A stretch of DNA of 64,000 nucleotides. Source: an uncultured Bacteroidota bacterium (GTDB taxonomy: Bacteria > Bacteroidota > Bacteroidia > Bacteroidales > P3). The stretch is from assembly GCA_902776365.1 (NCBI GenBank), contig CACYPU010000003.1, positions 232,145 to 296,144 of the forward strand, given 5' to 3'. Positions 1 to 9,500 of this stretch are shown in pieces. Each line of letters opens with the position of its first letter. Position 1 is the first letter of the stretch. The notes under the pieces are model-generated. The model saw only the letters and a list, made by a program, of their open reading frames with translations, was not told the DNA's origin and did no database searches. The translations under genes were made by a program, and so were the position numbers.

Positions 1-1
1 A

Positions 2-88
2 GCCGCCGCCATACGCGCTGCCATACCGACATCGGTCTACTACTCCACCATCAACCGTTATTGCAAAATTGTCTGCTATGACGAATAA
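2..88 (+). CDS. C-terminal end of an unidentified protein, cut by the window edge
   Basis: This frame is open from the first bases and closes at TAA 86-88 after 28 visible codons, ending in STINRYCKIVCYDE. The ATG of the next gene (78) lies inside these last codons, an overlap typical of translational coupling, which supports this being a real gene end. Too little is visible to name a family. Confidence 0.45.
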   Translation, partial: AAAIRAAIPTSVYYSTINRYCKIVCYDE

Positions 89-605
89 ATCCGCCATCCT
101 ACTGTCGACCCTTCTCCTCCTCGCCGCCTGCAGAAGCCCTCAAGGATTGTACCTTGAATATTTCGTCGACGAGCACAAGCCCTACGAAGAGATTGGCTAT
201 GAGCAGCTGCCCGACGCCGCACGCGCCTTCCACGACCGTTGCCACACCCCCGACGACATCGAAGAAATCTACTGCGGCCACCTCGAGGGCAGCGGTAAGA
301 AAGTCTATGGAATCATCTTCCGCGACGGCAGCAACATGCTCTTCGACAAGAACGGCCGCTGCCTACAGATGTCCAACCTCCGCGACGGACTTCCCCTTTG
401 CTGGACCAACCAGATACCACTCTACAATGTTATCTACCGCACCATCGAAAAAGAGATGGCCCAGATGACAGACAAGCCCTGGGAAGTACGCATCATGGAA
501 ATCCAACGCGACGGATTCCTCGTCAAAACGGGCCAGGGAGTGGACATCACCCTCTTTTACTTCGACAAACGCGGAAGGCTGAAAGACATCGCATATGAAA
601 TATAA
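78..605 (+). CDS. Small lipoprotein, unknown function
   Basis: A 175-residue protein with a short N-terminus, a hydrophobic stretch (ILLSTLLLLAAC) and a lipobox-like LAAC, so it is predicted to be lipidated and anchored in the envelope. I chose ATG 78 over the TTG at 69 because it places the basic residue directly before the hydrophobic core and overlaps the upstream stop. The mature part is mixed alpha/beta with no repeat or recognised motif. Only 12 bases separate it from the DUF2461 gene, so the two are probably cotranscribed. Function unknown. Confidence 0.7.
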   Translation: MTNKSAILLSTLLLLAACRSPQGLYLEYFVDEHKPYEEIGYEQLPDAARAFHDRCHTPDDIEEIYCGHLEGSGKKVYGIIFRDGSNMLFDKNGRCLQMSNLRDGLPLCWTNQIPLYNVIYRTIEKEMAQMTDKPWEVRIMEIQRDGFLVKTGQGVDITLFYFDKRGRLKDIAYEI

Positions 606-617
606 CAATCAAACAAT

Positions 618-1322
618 ATGTCCACACAACTACACCCCGATACCCTACCCTTCCTGCAGGAGTTGACGGTAAATAATAACCGGCCGTGGTTCAACGACCA
701 CAAGGAGCGCTGGCTGGCCATCAAGGCTGATTTCGAGGTCTTCACACAGGCGTTGATTGACGAGATGGTGAAATACGACAACACGCTGGTGGGCTTGACG
801 GCCAAGAACTCGGTCTACCGCATCTACCGCGATACGCGCTTCTCGGCTGACAAGACGCCCTACAAGACCCACATCGCCTGCTTCCTCAGCAGCTGGGGAC
901 CCAAGAACAGCGGCGTGCCGGGCTACTATTTCCAGCTGGGCACCGAGGAGGCTTACGGTCTGAAGGGTACCTGCAACCTCGGCGGCGGCATCTTCATGCC
1001 CTCACCCGAGGCCCTCAACGCCATCCGCCAGGAGATATTCTACCGCACCGACGAATTCCTGGCCATCATGAACGAGAAGAACTACAAGCGCTACTTCGGC
1101 AGCGAGTTCTTCACCCTGAAGAAACTACAGCGCGTCCCCAAGGGCTACCCTGCCGACTGGGAGTATGCAGATTTGCTGAAATACAAGGACTACTGCACCA
1201 GCTATACTATGCCAGAAAAGCTTCTCGCGAGCGAAAAGCTTTTCGATGAGGTATTGAAAGTGTGGCGCGCCAGCGTGCCGCTGAACCGCTTCGTCCAGCG
1301 GGCGATGGAAGACCTCAGGTGA
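618..1322 (+). CDS. DUF2461 / TIGR02453 family protein
   Basis: A 234-residue protein with the features of the DUF2461 family: an N-terminal FLQELTVNNNRPWFNDHK block, a central VYRIYRDTRFSADKTPYKTH block and a GTCNLGGGIFMPSPE segment. The family is widespread in Bacteroidetes and actinobacteria, is cytoplasmic, and has no established biochemical role that I can state. No signal peptide is present. It follows the lipoprotein gene after 12 bases containing AACAATCA/AACAATAT, a weak two-unit octad repeat. Its 3' end overlaps the convergent transporter gene by 8 bases. Confidence 0.85.
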   Translation: MSTQLHPDTLPFLQELTVNNNRPWFNDHKERWLAIKADFEVFTQALIDEMVKYDNTLVGLTAKNSVYRIYRDTRFSADKTPYKTHIACFLSSWGPKNSGVPGYYFQLGTEEAYGLKGTCNLGGGIFMPSPEALNAIRQEIFYRTDEFLAIMNEKNYKRYFGSEFFTLKKLQRVPKGYPADWEYADLLKYKDYCTSYTMPEKLLASEKLFDEVLKVWRASVPLNRFVQRAMEDLR

Positions 1323-2670
1323 GGATGCCGGCCACCAGCGACACCAGCAGTGCTGCAGGGGCGACAAAGCGCACAAGGATATGGTAGAACACCTTGAACC
1401 ACGACACCTTGAGCACTCCGTGGTTGGAGAGTTCGTCGTAGATATCCTCTTTCTTCATCACCCAGCCGAAGAAGATGACCGTCAGTAGAGCTCCGATGGG
1501 AGGCAGATAGGCTCCTGTGAGCTTGTCGACCCAGTCGAAGAGGTTCATGCCGCCAGGGGTGATATGGCTCAACAATCCTCCGTTGAAAGAATAAGCCACA
1601 AAGACACCAAGAGCTGCCTCGGCTACAGAGACAAGTACAGCCGCCACATTACGTTTCATGCCACGGTCGGCGAGCCATGCCGTCAGCGTCTCGAGAAGCG
1701 AGATGGCGGACGTCAACGCCGCCAGCGACAACAGCAGGAAGAAGAGTATGGCAAAAATCTGTCCCACAGTGCCCATGGAGTTGAACACCACGGGCAGCAC
1801 CTGATAGACCAGTCCTGGGCCACCTGCGGGATCCTGTCCGGCGGCGAACACTGCCGGGAAGATGGCGATGCCCGCCAGTACTGCTATAGATACATCACAG
1901 ACGGTAATCCACGTGGCAGTCTTCAGGATATTGCTGTCGCGCGGGATATAGGAGCCATAGACAATCATGGCGCCCATACCCACCGAGAGCGAGAAGAGTG
2001 CTTGACCTAGGATGGCCAGGATGCCCTCCCAGTTGAGCAATGCGAAGTTGGGATGGAACAGGTAGTCGAGGCCCTTGGAGGCTCCCGGCAAAGTCAGCGA
2101 ACGCACACAGAGCAGCAGTACCAAAACCAAGAGGATGGGCATCAGGAGTTTGGACACCTTCTCGATGCCTTTCTGCACCCCGCCGAGGATGACCAACAGT
2201 GTGAAAGCCAAGAACACCACCAAGAACACCACTGGCTTCCAGGGAGAGGCGACAAACGCTTCGAAATGGTCCGCGAAACCATCGTTGGCGATAGACGACA
2301 ACGTACCCGTCACCGATTCCCAGAAATAGCCCAGCGTCCAGCCCGAAATAACGAGATAGATGGAGAGGATAAGGAAGCAGGTGAACATACCATACAGTCC
2401 CACCAACTTCCATGCGGGACGCTTGGGACAAAGTGCCGGGAAAGCCTTCTCGGGAGAGAAGCCCGACCGGCGGCCGATGACGAATTCTGTCATCAGCAGC
2501 ACCATACCAATGAGAAAAACGAAAAGAAGGTAGACAAAAAGACAGGCAGCGCCGCCGTATTGTCCACAGATATAGGGGAAACGCCAGATGTTTCCCAGAC
2601 CCACCGCCGAGCCGGCGGCGGCCATAATTACTCCAAACGAGGAGGTGAAACCGGTTTTGTTGTTAGCCAT
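1315..2670 (-). CDS. Sodium-dependent neurotransmitter:sodium symporter (NSS/SNF) family transporter
   Basis: A 451-residue multi-pass inner-membrane protein. The first helix carries the NSS signature (AAAGSAVGLGNIWRFPY), whose unwound glycines form the Na+ and substrate site in LeuT-type transporters. Later helices (GAMIVYGSYIPRD, then ALTSAISLLE) match the family, and the length is normal for bacterial members with 11-12 helices. It probably imports an amino acid with Na+; the substrate cannot be read from sequence. It lies just downstream of the MFS gene on the same strand, separated by a terminator hairpin, so it probably has its own transcription unit. Confidence 0.9.
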   Translation of the reverse strand: MANNKTGFTSSFGVIMAAAGSAVGLGNIWRFPYICGQYGGAACLFVYLLFVFLIGMVLLMTEFVIGRRSGFSPEKAFPALCPKRPAWKLVGLYGMFTCFLILSIYLVISGWTLGYFWESVTGTLSSIANDGFADHFEAFVASPWKPVVFLVVFLAFTLLVILGGVQKGIEKVSKLLMPILLVLVLLLCVRSLTLPGASKGLDYLFHPNFALLNWEGILAILGQALFSLSVGMGAMIVYGSYIPRDSNILKTATWITVCDVSIAVLAGIAIFPAVFAAGQDPAGGPGLVYQVLPVVFNSMGTVGQIFAILFFLLLSLAALTSAISLLETLTAWLADRGMKRNVAAVLVSVAEAALGVFVAYSFNGGLLSHITPGGMNLFDWVDKLTGAYLPPIGALLTVIFFGWVMKKEDIYDELSNHGVLKVSWFKVFYHILVRFVAPAALLVSLVAGILT

Positions 2671-2681
2671 AGTTTTTCAGG

Positions 2682-2718
2682 TAAAAATATGGAGACGCAC
2701 CTAAGCACGTCTCCATAT
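2682..2718 (-). terminator. Rho-independent terminator after the MFS gene
   Basis: An 11-bp perfect stem (ATATGGAGACG with CGTCTCCATAT, loop about 10 nt) is followed on the minus strand by a U-rich run (ATATTTTTAC). It lies 20 bases past the stop of the MFS transporter and upstream of the NSS gene. Confidence 0.75.
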
Positions 2719-2737
2719 TATTATCATTATAATATAA

Positions 2738-4492
2738 TTACTTATCCTTCTTAATGTTCGGTTCCTCAAGACCGTACTTGTTCTTCTTGTCGATAATCTT
2801 CAGGTAGAGAGCGATGAAGAAGGCAATCACGCCGAAGGAAGCGAAGAGGATCAGAGGCACCGTGAAGCGGTAGGGCACGAAGATGGCACCGCTGGGCTCG
2901 TCGATGGCTTCGCGATACTTGTCGAGCTGCGTCTCGGCCTTCTTGTCCTTGCTCAGGAAGTCGAAGAAGCCAGCCTGGGGCTTGGGTTGTGCCGGATGCT
3001 CCTTGATGTAGGTCATGATGCTGTCGCAACGCTCGTCGAGAGCAGCCATGGTCTTGGTGACGGCATTGTAGGTCGTGTCGACGGCCGGAGTCTTCTGCTC
3101 AACGGTGAGGCCGGCATAGGTCTCCTGAATCGAGGCATAGGTCTTGCTAAGGTTGGCATAGCAGGTGTCGAAGGCAATGGTATCCTTGTCCATAGCCAGC
3201 GAGGCCTCCTGGTACTGCTCGACGAAAGTCTTGGTCTCCTTGACAATCTGGTTGTCGCTGTTGGACGAAGCCAGCACGTTGCCGATGAGCATCGGGACGA
3301 AACAGAGGCCGATGTTCTGCACCCAGAAAATCAGCGAGTAGGCGCTGCCGAGGTAGCGGGGATTCATCACTTTGGGCACCGAGGGCCACAAGGCGGCGGG
3401 CACGAGGGCGAACGAGATGCCGAGGATGACGATGGTGGCGTAGGCAATGAAACTGCTGCCCGTGGCAGGAACGAGGAAGGCGAAAATCAGGTGGCAGCAA
3501 ATCAAGAGCAGAGAACCCCAGATGAGCATCGTGGCGCCCTTACCCTTGTTGTCGAGGAAGGCTCCCAGGAACGGGGTGATGACGGCGGCACCGATGGGGA
3601 ACCAACGGAAGATGTTAGAGGCCGTAGTGGCGTCGATACCCAGGTTGCACTGCAGCATGTTAGCACCGTAGCGCTGGAAGGGGAAGATGGCGCTGTAGTA
3701 GAGCACGCAGAGGAGGGCGATGACCCAGAAAATCTTGCTGCTGAAAATCTTCATTATATCGCTGGCCTTGAACTCCTCCTCGGGGTCGGCACTGGCTTTG
3801 GCATCTTTGCCGAGCTGGGTGTCGAACTTCTTGTCCATCACACAGAATACCAGGAAGAAAATCAGGCCGATGAGGAGCAGGAGGGTGCAGAAAGCCACGG
3901 GAGCCACGATGGTGCCGAAGCTCTTGGCAATGACGGGAGAGATGGAGAACACCGAGAAGACACCCACGCGGGCGATAGCCATCTCGAGACCCATAGCCAG
4001 GGCCATCTCCTTACCGTTGAACCACTTGGCGATGGCACGGCTGACAGTGATACCCGCCATCTCGCAGCCACAGCCGAAAATCATGAATCCGAGGGCCGAC
4101 ATCTTGGCACTGCCAGGCATGGAGACCCACCAGCTGTCGAGCCAGCCGCAGAAACTTGAGGTCTGGAATGCGTCGTTCACACCGACAAACTTGATGATGG
4201 CGCCCAATAACATCAGGGACGCCGACAGCGTGCCAGTGAAACGGATACCCATCTTGTCGAGAATGATACCCGCAATAATCAGGAATCCGCAGACATTCAG
4301 GATGTACTCGCCGGCGGCATAGGTGCCGAAAACACTGGGGCTCCAGCCACGCTCGGCTTCGAGCAGACTCTCGATAGGCGACATCACATCGACAAACATG
4401 TAGCCGAAGAACATCATCAGAGCAATCAGGATGAGCGCCGACCAGCGGGCCACCGGATTGTCGTTCATTAATTGATAAACTTTTTTAGCCAT
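2738..4492 (-). CDS. Major facilitator superfamily transporter with a large hydrophilic insert
   Basis: A 584-residue membrane protein with MFS-like helices from about residue 15 (ALILIALMMFFGYMF) to the last helix around 542-565. The loop GIILDKMGIRFTG resembles the MFS cytoplasmic motif between helices 2 and 3. The oddity is about 128 polar, helix-prone residues (roughly 408-535) between helices 11 and 12, with many Thr, Asp, Gln and Lys, where ordinary members have a short loop. The substrate is unknown; an organic anion or oxalate/formate-type exchanger is only a guess. It is divergent from the thioesterase gene and has its own promoter at 4569-4576. Confidence 0.8.
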   Translation of the reverse strand: MAKKVYQLMNDNPVARWSALILIALMMFFGYMFVDVMSPIESLLEAERGWSPSVFGTYAAGEYILNVCGFLIIAGIILDKMGIRFTGTLSASLMLLGAIIKFVGVNDAFQTSSFCGWLDSWWVSMPGSAKMSALGFMIFGCGCEMAGITVSRAIAKWFNGKEMALAMGLEMAIARVGVFSVFSISPVIAKSFGTIVAPVAFCTLLLLIGLIFFLVFCVMDKKFDTQLGKDAKASADPEEEFKASDIMKIFSSKIFWVIALLCVLYYSAIFPFQRYGANMLQCNLGIDATTASNIFRWFPIGAAVITPFLGAFLDNKGKGATMLIWGSLLLICCHLIFAFLVPATGSSFIAYATIVILGISFALVPAALWPSVPKVMNPRYLGSAYSLIFWVQNIGLCFVPMLIGNVLASSNSDNQIVKETKTFVEQYQEASLAMDKDTIAFDTCYANLSKTYASIQETYAGLTVEQKTPAVDTTYNAVTKTMAALDERCDSIMTYIKEHPAQPKPQAGFFDFLSKDKKAETQLDKYREAIDEPSGAIFVPYRFTVPLILFASFGVIAFFIALYLKIIDKKNKYGLEEPNIKKDK

Positions 4493-4568
4493 AATGTATT
4501 ATTTGTTATTTATTTATCCTCTATAATCAATGCGTTTGCACAGGGGTACACCATGCACAAAGATTGTG

Positions 4569-4576
4569 CAAAGATA
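4569..4576 (-). promoter_or_regulatory. Promoter -7 element for the MFS gene
   Basis: TATCTTTG on the minus strand matches the Bacteroidetes -7 consensus TAnnTTTG, about 75 bases before the MFS start codon. Confidence 0.6.
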
Positions 4577-4627
4577 CGAATAAAAATTGAATTGACAATT
4601 TTTTTCTTTTATTTACGTTATGGGAGC

Positions 4628-5023
4628 ATGGAATATATTTTTGAGAACACGGACATGGTCCGGGACTATGAATGTGATATCCAGGGTATTGTAAACAATG
4701 CCAACTACCAGCACTATATGGAGCACTCGCGGCACCTCTACATCATCGGCCGGGGGGTGAGTTTCGCCGAATTGCATGAACAGGGCATCGATGTAGTGGT
4801 GGCGCGGTTCGAAATCAAGTACAAGGTGCCGCTGCGGCCCTGCGACGAGTATGTGTGCCGTCTGCGGCCCGAGAAGCAGGGGGTGCGATATATCTTCCAC
4901 CAGGCCATCTTCCGCAAGGCTGACGACCGTCTCTGCTGTCAGGCACAGGTGGACTGCGTGGCGACGCAAAATGGCCGGCTTTTGGCCGGCCATCCTACAT
5001 TGGACGCTCTTTTGAGTGACTGA
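4628..5023 (+). CDS. Hot-dog fold acyl-CoA thioesterase (YbgC/FadM type)
   Basis: A 131-residue protein starting MEYIFENTDMVRDYECD. The block YECDIQGIVNNANYQHYMEHSR is the hallmark of 4-hydroxybenzoyl-CoA-thioesterase-like hot-dog proteins, in which the early Asp/Asn positions form the active site and the following helix packs in the fold. It is expected to hydrolyse acyl-CoA in the cytoplasm; chain preference is unknown. Upstream in-frame codons to 4472 would cross the MFS promoter region, so ATG 4628 is the better start. The last codons (LLSD and stop) are made of GAGTGACT-type octad repeats shared with the gap before tyrS. Confidence 0.85.
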   Translation: MEYIFENTDMVRDYECDIQGIVNNANYQHYMEHSRHLYIIGRGVSFAELHEQGIDVVVARFEIKYKVPLRPCDEYVCRLRPEKQGVRYIFHQAIFRKADDRLCCQAQVDCVATQNGRLLAGHPTLDALLSD

Positions 5024-5106
5024 GTTGCTGAGTGACTGAATATATAAGTCTATTCTCTTTGTTACCCAGTTACTTTGTCACTCAGTCACTTTGCTACTCA
5101 GTCACA
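5014..5106. repeat. Octad repeat arrays between convergent thioesterase and tyrS genes
   Basis: Bases 5014-5040 hold three 8-base units of the type GAGTGACT. Bases 5066-5106 hold five alternating units of the types AGTTACTT and TGTCACTC, related to the first set in inverse orientation. The first array supplies the final Ser-Asp-stop of the thioesterase; the second supplies the final Thr-Glu-stop of TyrS. Confidence 0.75.
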
Positions 5107-6374
5107 TTCACAAGGTAGTAGTTTTTCTTGCCTTTCTGGACAAGGATGCAGCCGCTGGCGAGGATGTCGGCAGCGGAGAGGGTGCAGCCTTCGGCCACTT
5201 TCTGCTTGTTGACGCTGATGGAGTTCTGCTTGAGCTCGCGGCGGATTTCTCCCTTACTGGCAAACATGCCCACCTCGGCGGCGAGGTCGACCAGCGAGGG
5301 GTTTGCCTCGATGGCGGCGCGGCTGATGGTGTACTGCGGGACGCCCTCGAAGACAGAGAGTAGCGTGGCGCGGTCGAGGGCATTAAGCTGCTCGGTAGTG
5401 GCTTTTCCGAAGAGGAGTTCGGAAGCGGCGATGGCGGTGTTGTAGGCCTCCTCGCCATGGACGCGGACAGTGATATCCTTGGCCAGTGCTTTCTGGAGGA
5501 TGCGCTGTTCGGGAGCTTCAGCATGCTGTTTCTCAAGGACTTCAATCTCCTCTTTCGAGAAGAGGGTGAAGATGCGGATGTAGCGTGCTGTGTCGACATC
5601 GGAGCAGTTGAGCCAGAACTGGTAGAACTTGTAGGGCGAAGTCTTCTCAGGGTCGAGCCAGACGTTGCCGCCCTCGGTCTTGCCGAACTTGGTGCCGTCG
5701 GCCTTGGTGATGAGGGGGCAGGTGAGTGCGAAGGCCTCGCCGCCTTCCATGCGGCGGATGAGCTCGGTACCGGTGGTGATGTTGCCCCACTGGTCGGAGC
5801 CGCCCATCTGGAGCTTGCAGCCCTTGGTGCGGTAGAGGACGAGGAAGTCGTAGCCTTGAAGGAGCTGATAGCTGAACTCTGTGAACGAGATGCCTGTCTC
5901 CATGCGCTTCTTGACGCTGTCCTTGGTCATCATGTAGTTGACGGTGATGTGTTTGCCGACGTCACGGATAAAGTCGAGGAAGAGGTAGTCTTTCATCCAG
6001 TCGTAGTTGTTGCAGATTTCGGCGCCGTTGACGGCGTTGTCGAAGTCGAGAAAGCGCTCGAGCTGGTGGCGGATGCACTGCACATTGTGCTGTATCTCCT
6101 CGACGGTGAGGAGTTTACGTTCTTGGGCCTTGAAGGAAGGGTCGCCAATCATGCCGGTGGCACCGCCGACGACGGCGAGGGGCTTATGCCCAGCCATCTG
6201 GAGATGTTTGAGGAGCATGATGGAGACAAGGTGTCCGATATGGAGGGAGTCGGCGGTGGGGTCGATGCCCACATAGGCCGTAGTCATTTCTTTGTTGAGT
6301 TGCTCTTCGGTGCCGGGCATGATGTCGTGAATCATGCCGCGCCATTTGAGTTCTTGAACGAGATTAGTGTCCAT
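5094..6374 (-). CDS. tyrS: Tyrosyl-tRNA synthetase
   Basis: A 426-residue class I aminoacyl-tRNA synthetase that charges tRNA-Tyr in the cytoplasm. The HIGH motif is at 45-48 (DSLHIGHL), the second nucleotide-binding motif is KFGKT at 229-233 as in bacterial TyrS, and the tyrosine-site segment [14 protein letters not shown] is at about 189-202. The C-terminal 70 residues form an S4-like RNA-binding domain ([19 protein letters not shown]). Length is normal. The last residues and stop come from an octad repeat array, and a heptad array (GTTTAAC type) lies directly before the start codon. Confidence 0.97.
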   Translation of the reverse strand: MDTNLVQELKWRGMIHDIMPGTEEQLNKEMTTAYVGIDPTADSLHIGHLVSIMLLKHLQMAGHKPLAVVGGATGMIGDPSFKAQERKLLTVEEIQHNVQCIRHQLERFLDFDNAVNGAEICNNYDWMKDYLFLDFIRDVGKHITVNYMMTKDSVKKRMETGISFTEFSYQLLQGYDFLVLYRTKGCKLQMGGSDQWGNITTGTELIRRMEGGEAFALTCPLITKADGTKFGKTEGGNVWLDPEKTSPYKFYQFWLNCSDVDTARYIRIFTLFSKEEIEVLEKQHAEAPEQRILQKALAKDITVRVHGEEAYNTAIAASELLFGKATTEQLNALDRATLLSVFEGVPQYTISRAAIEANPSLVDLAAEVGMFASKGEIRRELKQNSISVNKQKVAEGCTLSAADILASGCILVQKGKKNYYLVNVTE

Positions 6375-6375
6375 A

Positions 6376-6408
6376 TAAAGTTTAAGGTTTAACGTTTAAA
6401 GTTTAACG
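6376..6408. repeat. Heptad repeat array at the tyrS start
   Basis: Four 7-base units (TTTAAGG, TTTAACG, TTTAAAG, TTTAACG) occupy the 33 bases directly upstream of the tyrS start codon. A nearly identical array lies at 32153-32182 before trmH. Confidence 0.8.
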
Positions 6409-6455
6409 TGGGATACCTTTATTATATTAATAATATTGTATTCATTAATTTAATA

Positions 6456-6489
6456 AAAGAGGTGCTGCTCGGTTGGGCGGCACCTCTTT
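6456..6489 (-). terminator. Terminator hairpin between the 6.5-9.8 kb T9SS gene and tyrS
   Basis: A 10-bp perfect stem (AAAGAGGTGC with GCACCTCTTT) with A and T flanks on both sides. It lies 20 bases past the stop of the large minus-strand gene. Confidence 0.75.
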
Positions 6490-6509
6490 CTTAGTGTTAT
6501 TGTGCCTGA

Positions 6510-9500
6510 TTAGCGAACCATCATCTTGGCGGTGGCAGTGTGACCAGAGATGGTGAGGTTAATCAGATACATGCCCTTTGCGAAGCCCTGGGTGTTGAGG
6601 GTGAAGGTGTGTGCACCTTCGGCGACAAAGCCCAGGTAGCGGTCCATCACGAGGCGGCCGTTGATGTCGTAAACACGGAGTTGAGCGTTGCCGGCAGCGA
6701 CAGCGTTAAGGTCGAGATGAGCCTCATCGGTGACGGGGTTGGGATAGAGGTTAATCTTGTTGAGACCAACGGTGTGAACCGTGGGGATGTCAACAGTGGG
6801 AGTGTAGTCGGCAGAGTCGACAATCTCGTTGGAGAAGTCGGTGACATACTGCATGTCCATGAAGATACCACGTCCGTAGGTGCCGAAGTAGATGGCACGC
6901 GGCCATTTGGTCTTGGCGAAGGCGAAATCATTCTGGGTGATGCCAGTGTGGGTGATGTTGTGGCGGACAGGCAGCTTGCGGGTCTGCTGGCAGATGGCGG
7001 TCACGGGGACACCCTGAATCTTGGAGTAGGCCTGCCAGGAGGCGTTGCCCTTCTTGGTGAAGACACCTTTGGAGGTGCCGACGTAGATGGTGCCGGTGGA
7101 GTCTTCAACGAGGGCGCAGTAGGCGGGGATGGTGGGATCGCTCAGGGGAACGAGCTCGATATTCATGGAGTTGCTACCGGGATTGTCGATGATAGCGACA
7201 TTGGCGAAGTCGTTAGAGAAGTCCTCGAAGGTGATGACGAGACGGTCCTGACCGTCGCGGGGGTCAACAACGATGTTGCTGATGGGACGGGGGAACCAGA
7301 CGTTGTTGTTATAGAGGATGGTGTCGACATGGAGGGGCGACTCAGAGACGCCGACCATAGTGCGGTCGGAGATTTCCTTGTCGGTGAGAGCGGTGGAGAA
7401 GTCCATGTTCTCAAGGTTGGAGATGCGCACGAGCATGGAAGCATGGGCAGCGGTGTCGTAGACAGAGACATAGACGAAACGGCCGTCGCGGCTCATCACA
7501 GCATAGCGGGGGAAGTGGGTCTGGGTGTGGGAGAGGCTGCGGTTGATGGCGTAGATGGGGCACCAAATAGACTGACCTTCGAAATTGCCGGAATTAAATT
7601 CGGTTTCGTCATAGACCTTAGTGAAGTCTGTGGGGGTCCAGGAGAGCCATACGCAGGTGGTGGTGGGGTCGGCAGCACCCATGCCGGAGGGTTTCTGATC
7701 GGCGATGACGAGCATACGAGCCTGAAGAGGATTCTGGAGCAGGATGTGTTCCTTGGCCAGCTGAGTGTGGGTGAAGACATGCTGGATGGGGTAGTCGGCA
7801 TTGGCGCGGCTGTTGAAGTAGGTCATGTCGCCAGGCATGATTTTGAAGGAGCCAGCATATCCGACAGCGCCGGGATAGGCCACAGTGTCGCGGGTGCCAT
7901 CTTCGTTGTAGACGACATAGGCGGCATAATTCCTACCCTTGGGGGCAAGCAGGATGGTGTCGTACTTGCCGTTCTTGGGACGATAGATGACGCCGAGGGT
8001 GTCGACGGAGCACGTGATAGAGTCGTTAAAGATGGTATTGTTGTCGGTTTCCCAGAGGCTGATGGAGCCGATGGCAGGACCGTTAACAATCTGGTCGCCC
8101 ATGAAGCTGGAGCTGATGGTCCAGGTGGTGGTGTTGGTGTAGTTGAGATAGTCGGCATAGGAACGGCCGAAGAAGCCGCCGTTGCTGGAGGTGAAGATGG
8201 TGCGACGGGAGAGCGGTTTGACCTGCTGGAAGGCGGAAGCTGCAACAGCGCCGCCGGTTTCGGTCCAGAGGACGTTGGCCTCGTGGTTCAGGACGAGCGT
8301 GCCGTCGTGATACCAGGTGAGGTTGCTCTCGCTATAGTTGGAGTCAGCCACATTGTGGTCGAGGTGTGTTTCGATGATGGGGCAGGCGTTGTTGCTGGCG
8401 CCACTGATGATGGAACCATCGGGGCAGACGGCGAGACCGTTAATCTGAAGATTGTTGAGTCCACGATTCTCGTTGATGAAGTTGAGGAAACCGAATTCTT
8501 CGGTATAAACACCAGAGTAGACGCCGCCGTCAGTGGCGAAGTAGTAGGTGTGATAGGCACCACCTTCGTCGACGTGATAGACGGGGACAATCTGGTGGAT
8601 GCCCGAGTGGATGAAACTGGAGTTGTTGTAGACGGTGGACATATAGTCGCCATAGTTGAGACTGAACTCGCTGGCGCTGACGGTGGTCCACTGGTAGTAG
8701 CTGCCTTCCACGAAGCCTTCACCCACGAGGACGTCGGTGCCACCAATGATGACACGACGGGGGTTGCCGGGATCGACGGCGATGGCGCCGCAGGTCTTGC
8801 CGGAGTTATAGGTGATGGGCATGATGGAGGAGGTGGTGAGGGTGCTCCAGGTCTGTTCGTTGTTGGTGAGATAGAGAGCATCCATGTAGCCGTTGGCATT
8901 GATGACCATAGCGTAGAGGTAGGTGGTATCGGTCTGGGAAACGGCAAGCTTTATGCAGGAGTTGGAACCGCCGAAAGCAGGATTGGAAGAAGAAATGTTG
9001 ATGGGGTTGAGCTGGTTGGCAGCGGCAACGACATTACCGATGCGGTAGAGCTGGTTGCCGGAGCTGAAGAAAGCGGTATTGTGCACGCGCGAAATAACAA
9101 ATTGGTCGACTTTGCCGTTGAAGACGGGCGTGGGGGTCTGATTCCAGTCGTTGGAGCCATCGATGTGACGCCAGCGGTAGAGACCGCTATTGGTAGCTGC
9201 ATACAGATAGAGAACACCGTCGACATAGACATAGTCGAGTGCGTGGACGGAAGCGAAGTTCTCGGTATTGGGGAGGAGTTGGAATGTGGCGGTCGTGGGA
9301 TTGTAGAGATAGATACCCATGCCCTTGACAGACATCTTGCCATAGGTGTTGCCGAAGGGGTAGTCATCGTTACCGGTACCGATATAGATGGTGTTGTCGG
9401 GGCCCTGGACCATAGCATTGATGGGGAGAGAGACGGCAGATCCATTGATGTTGCAAGGAACATGATGCCAGATGGTGGTATCGCTGGCCATGATTTCGAT

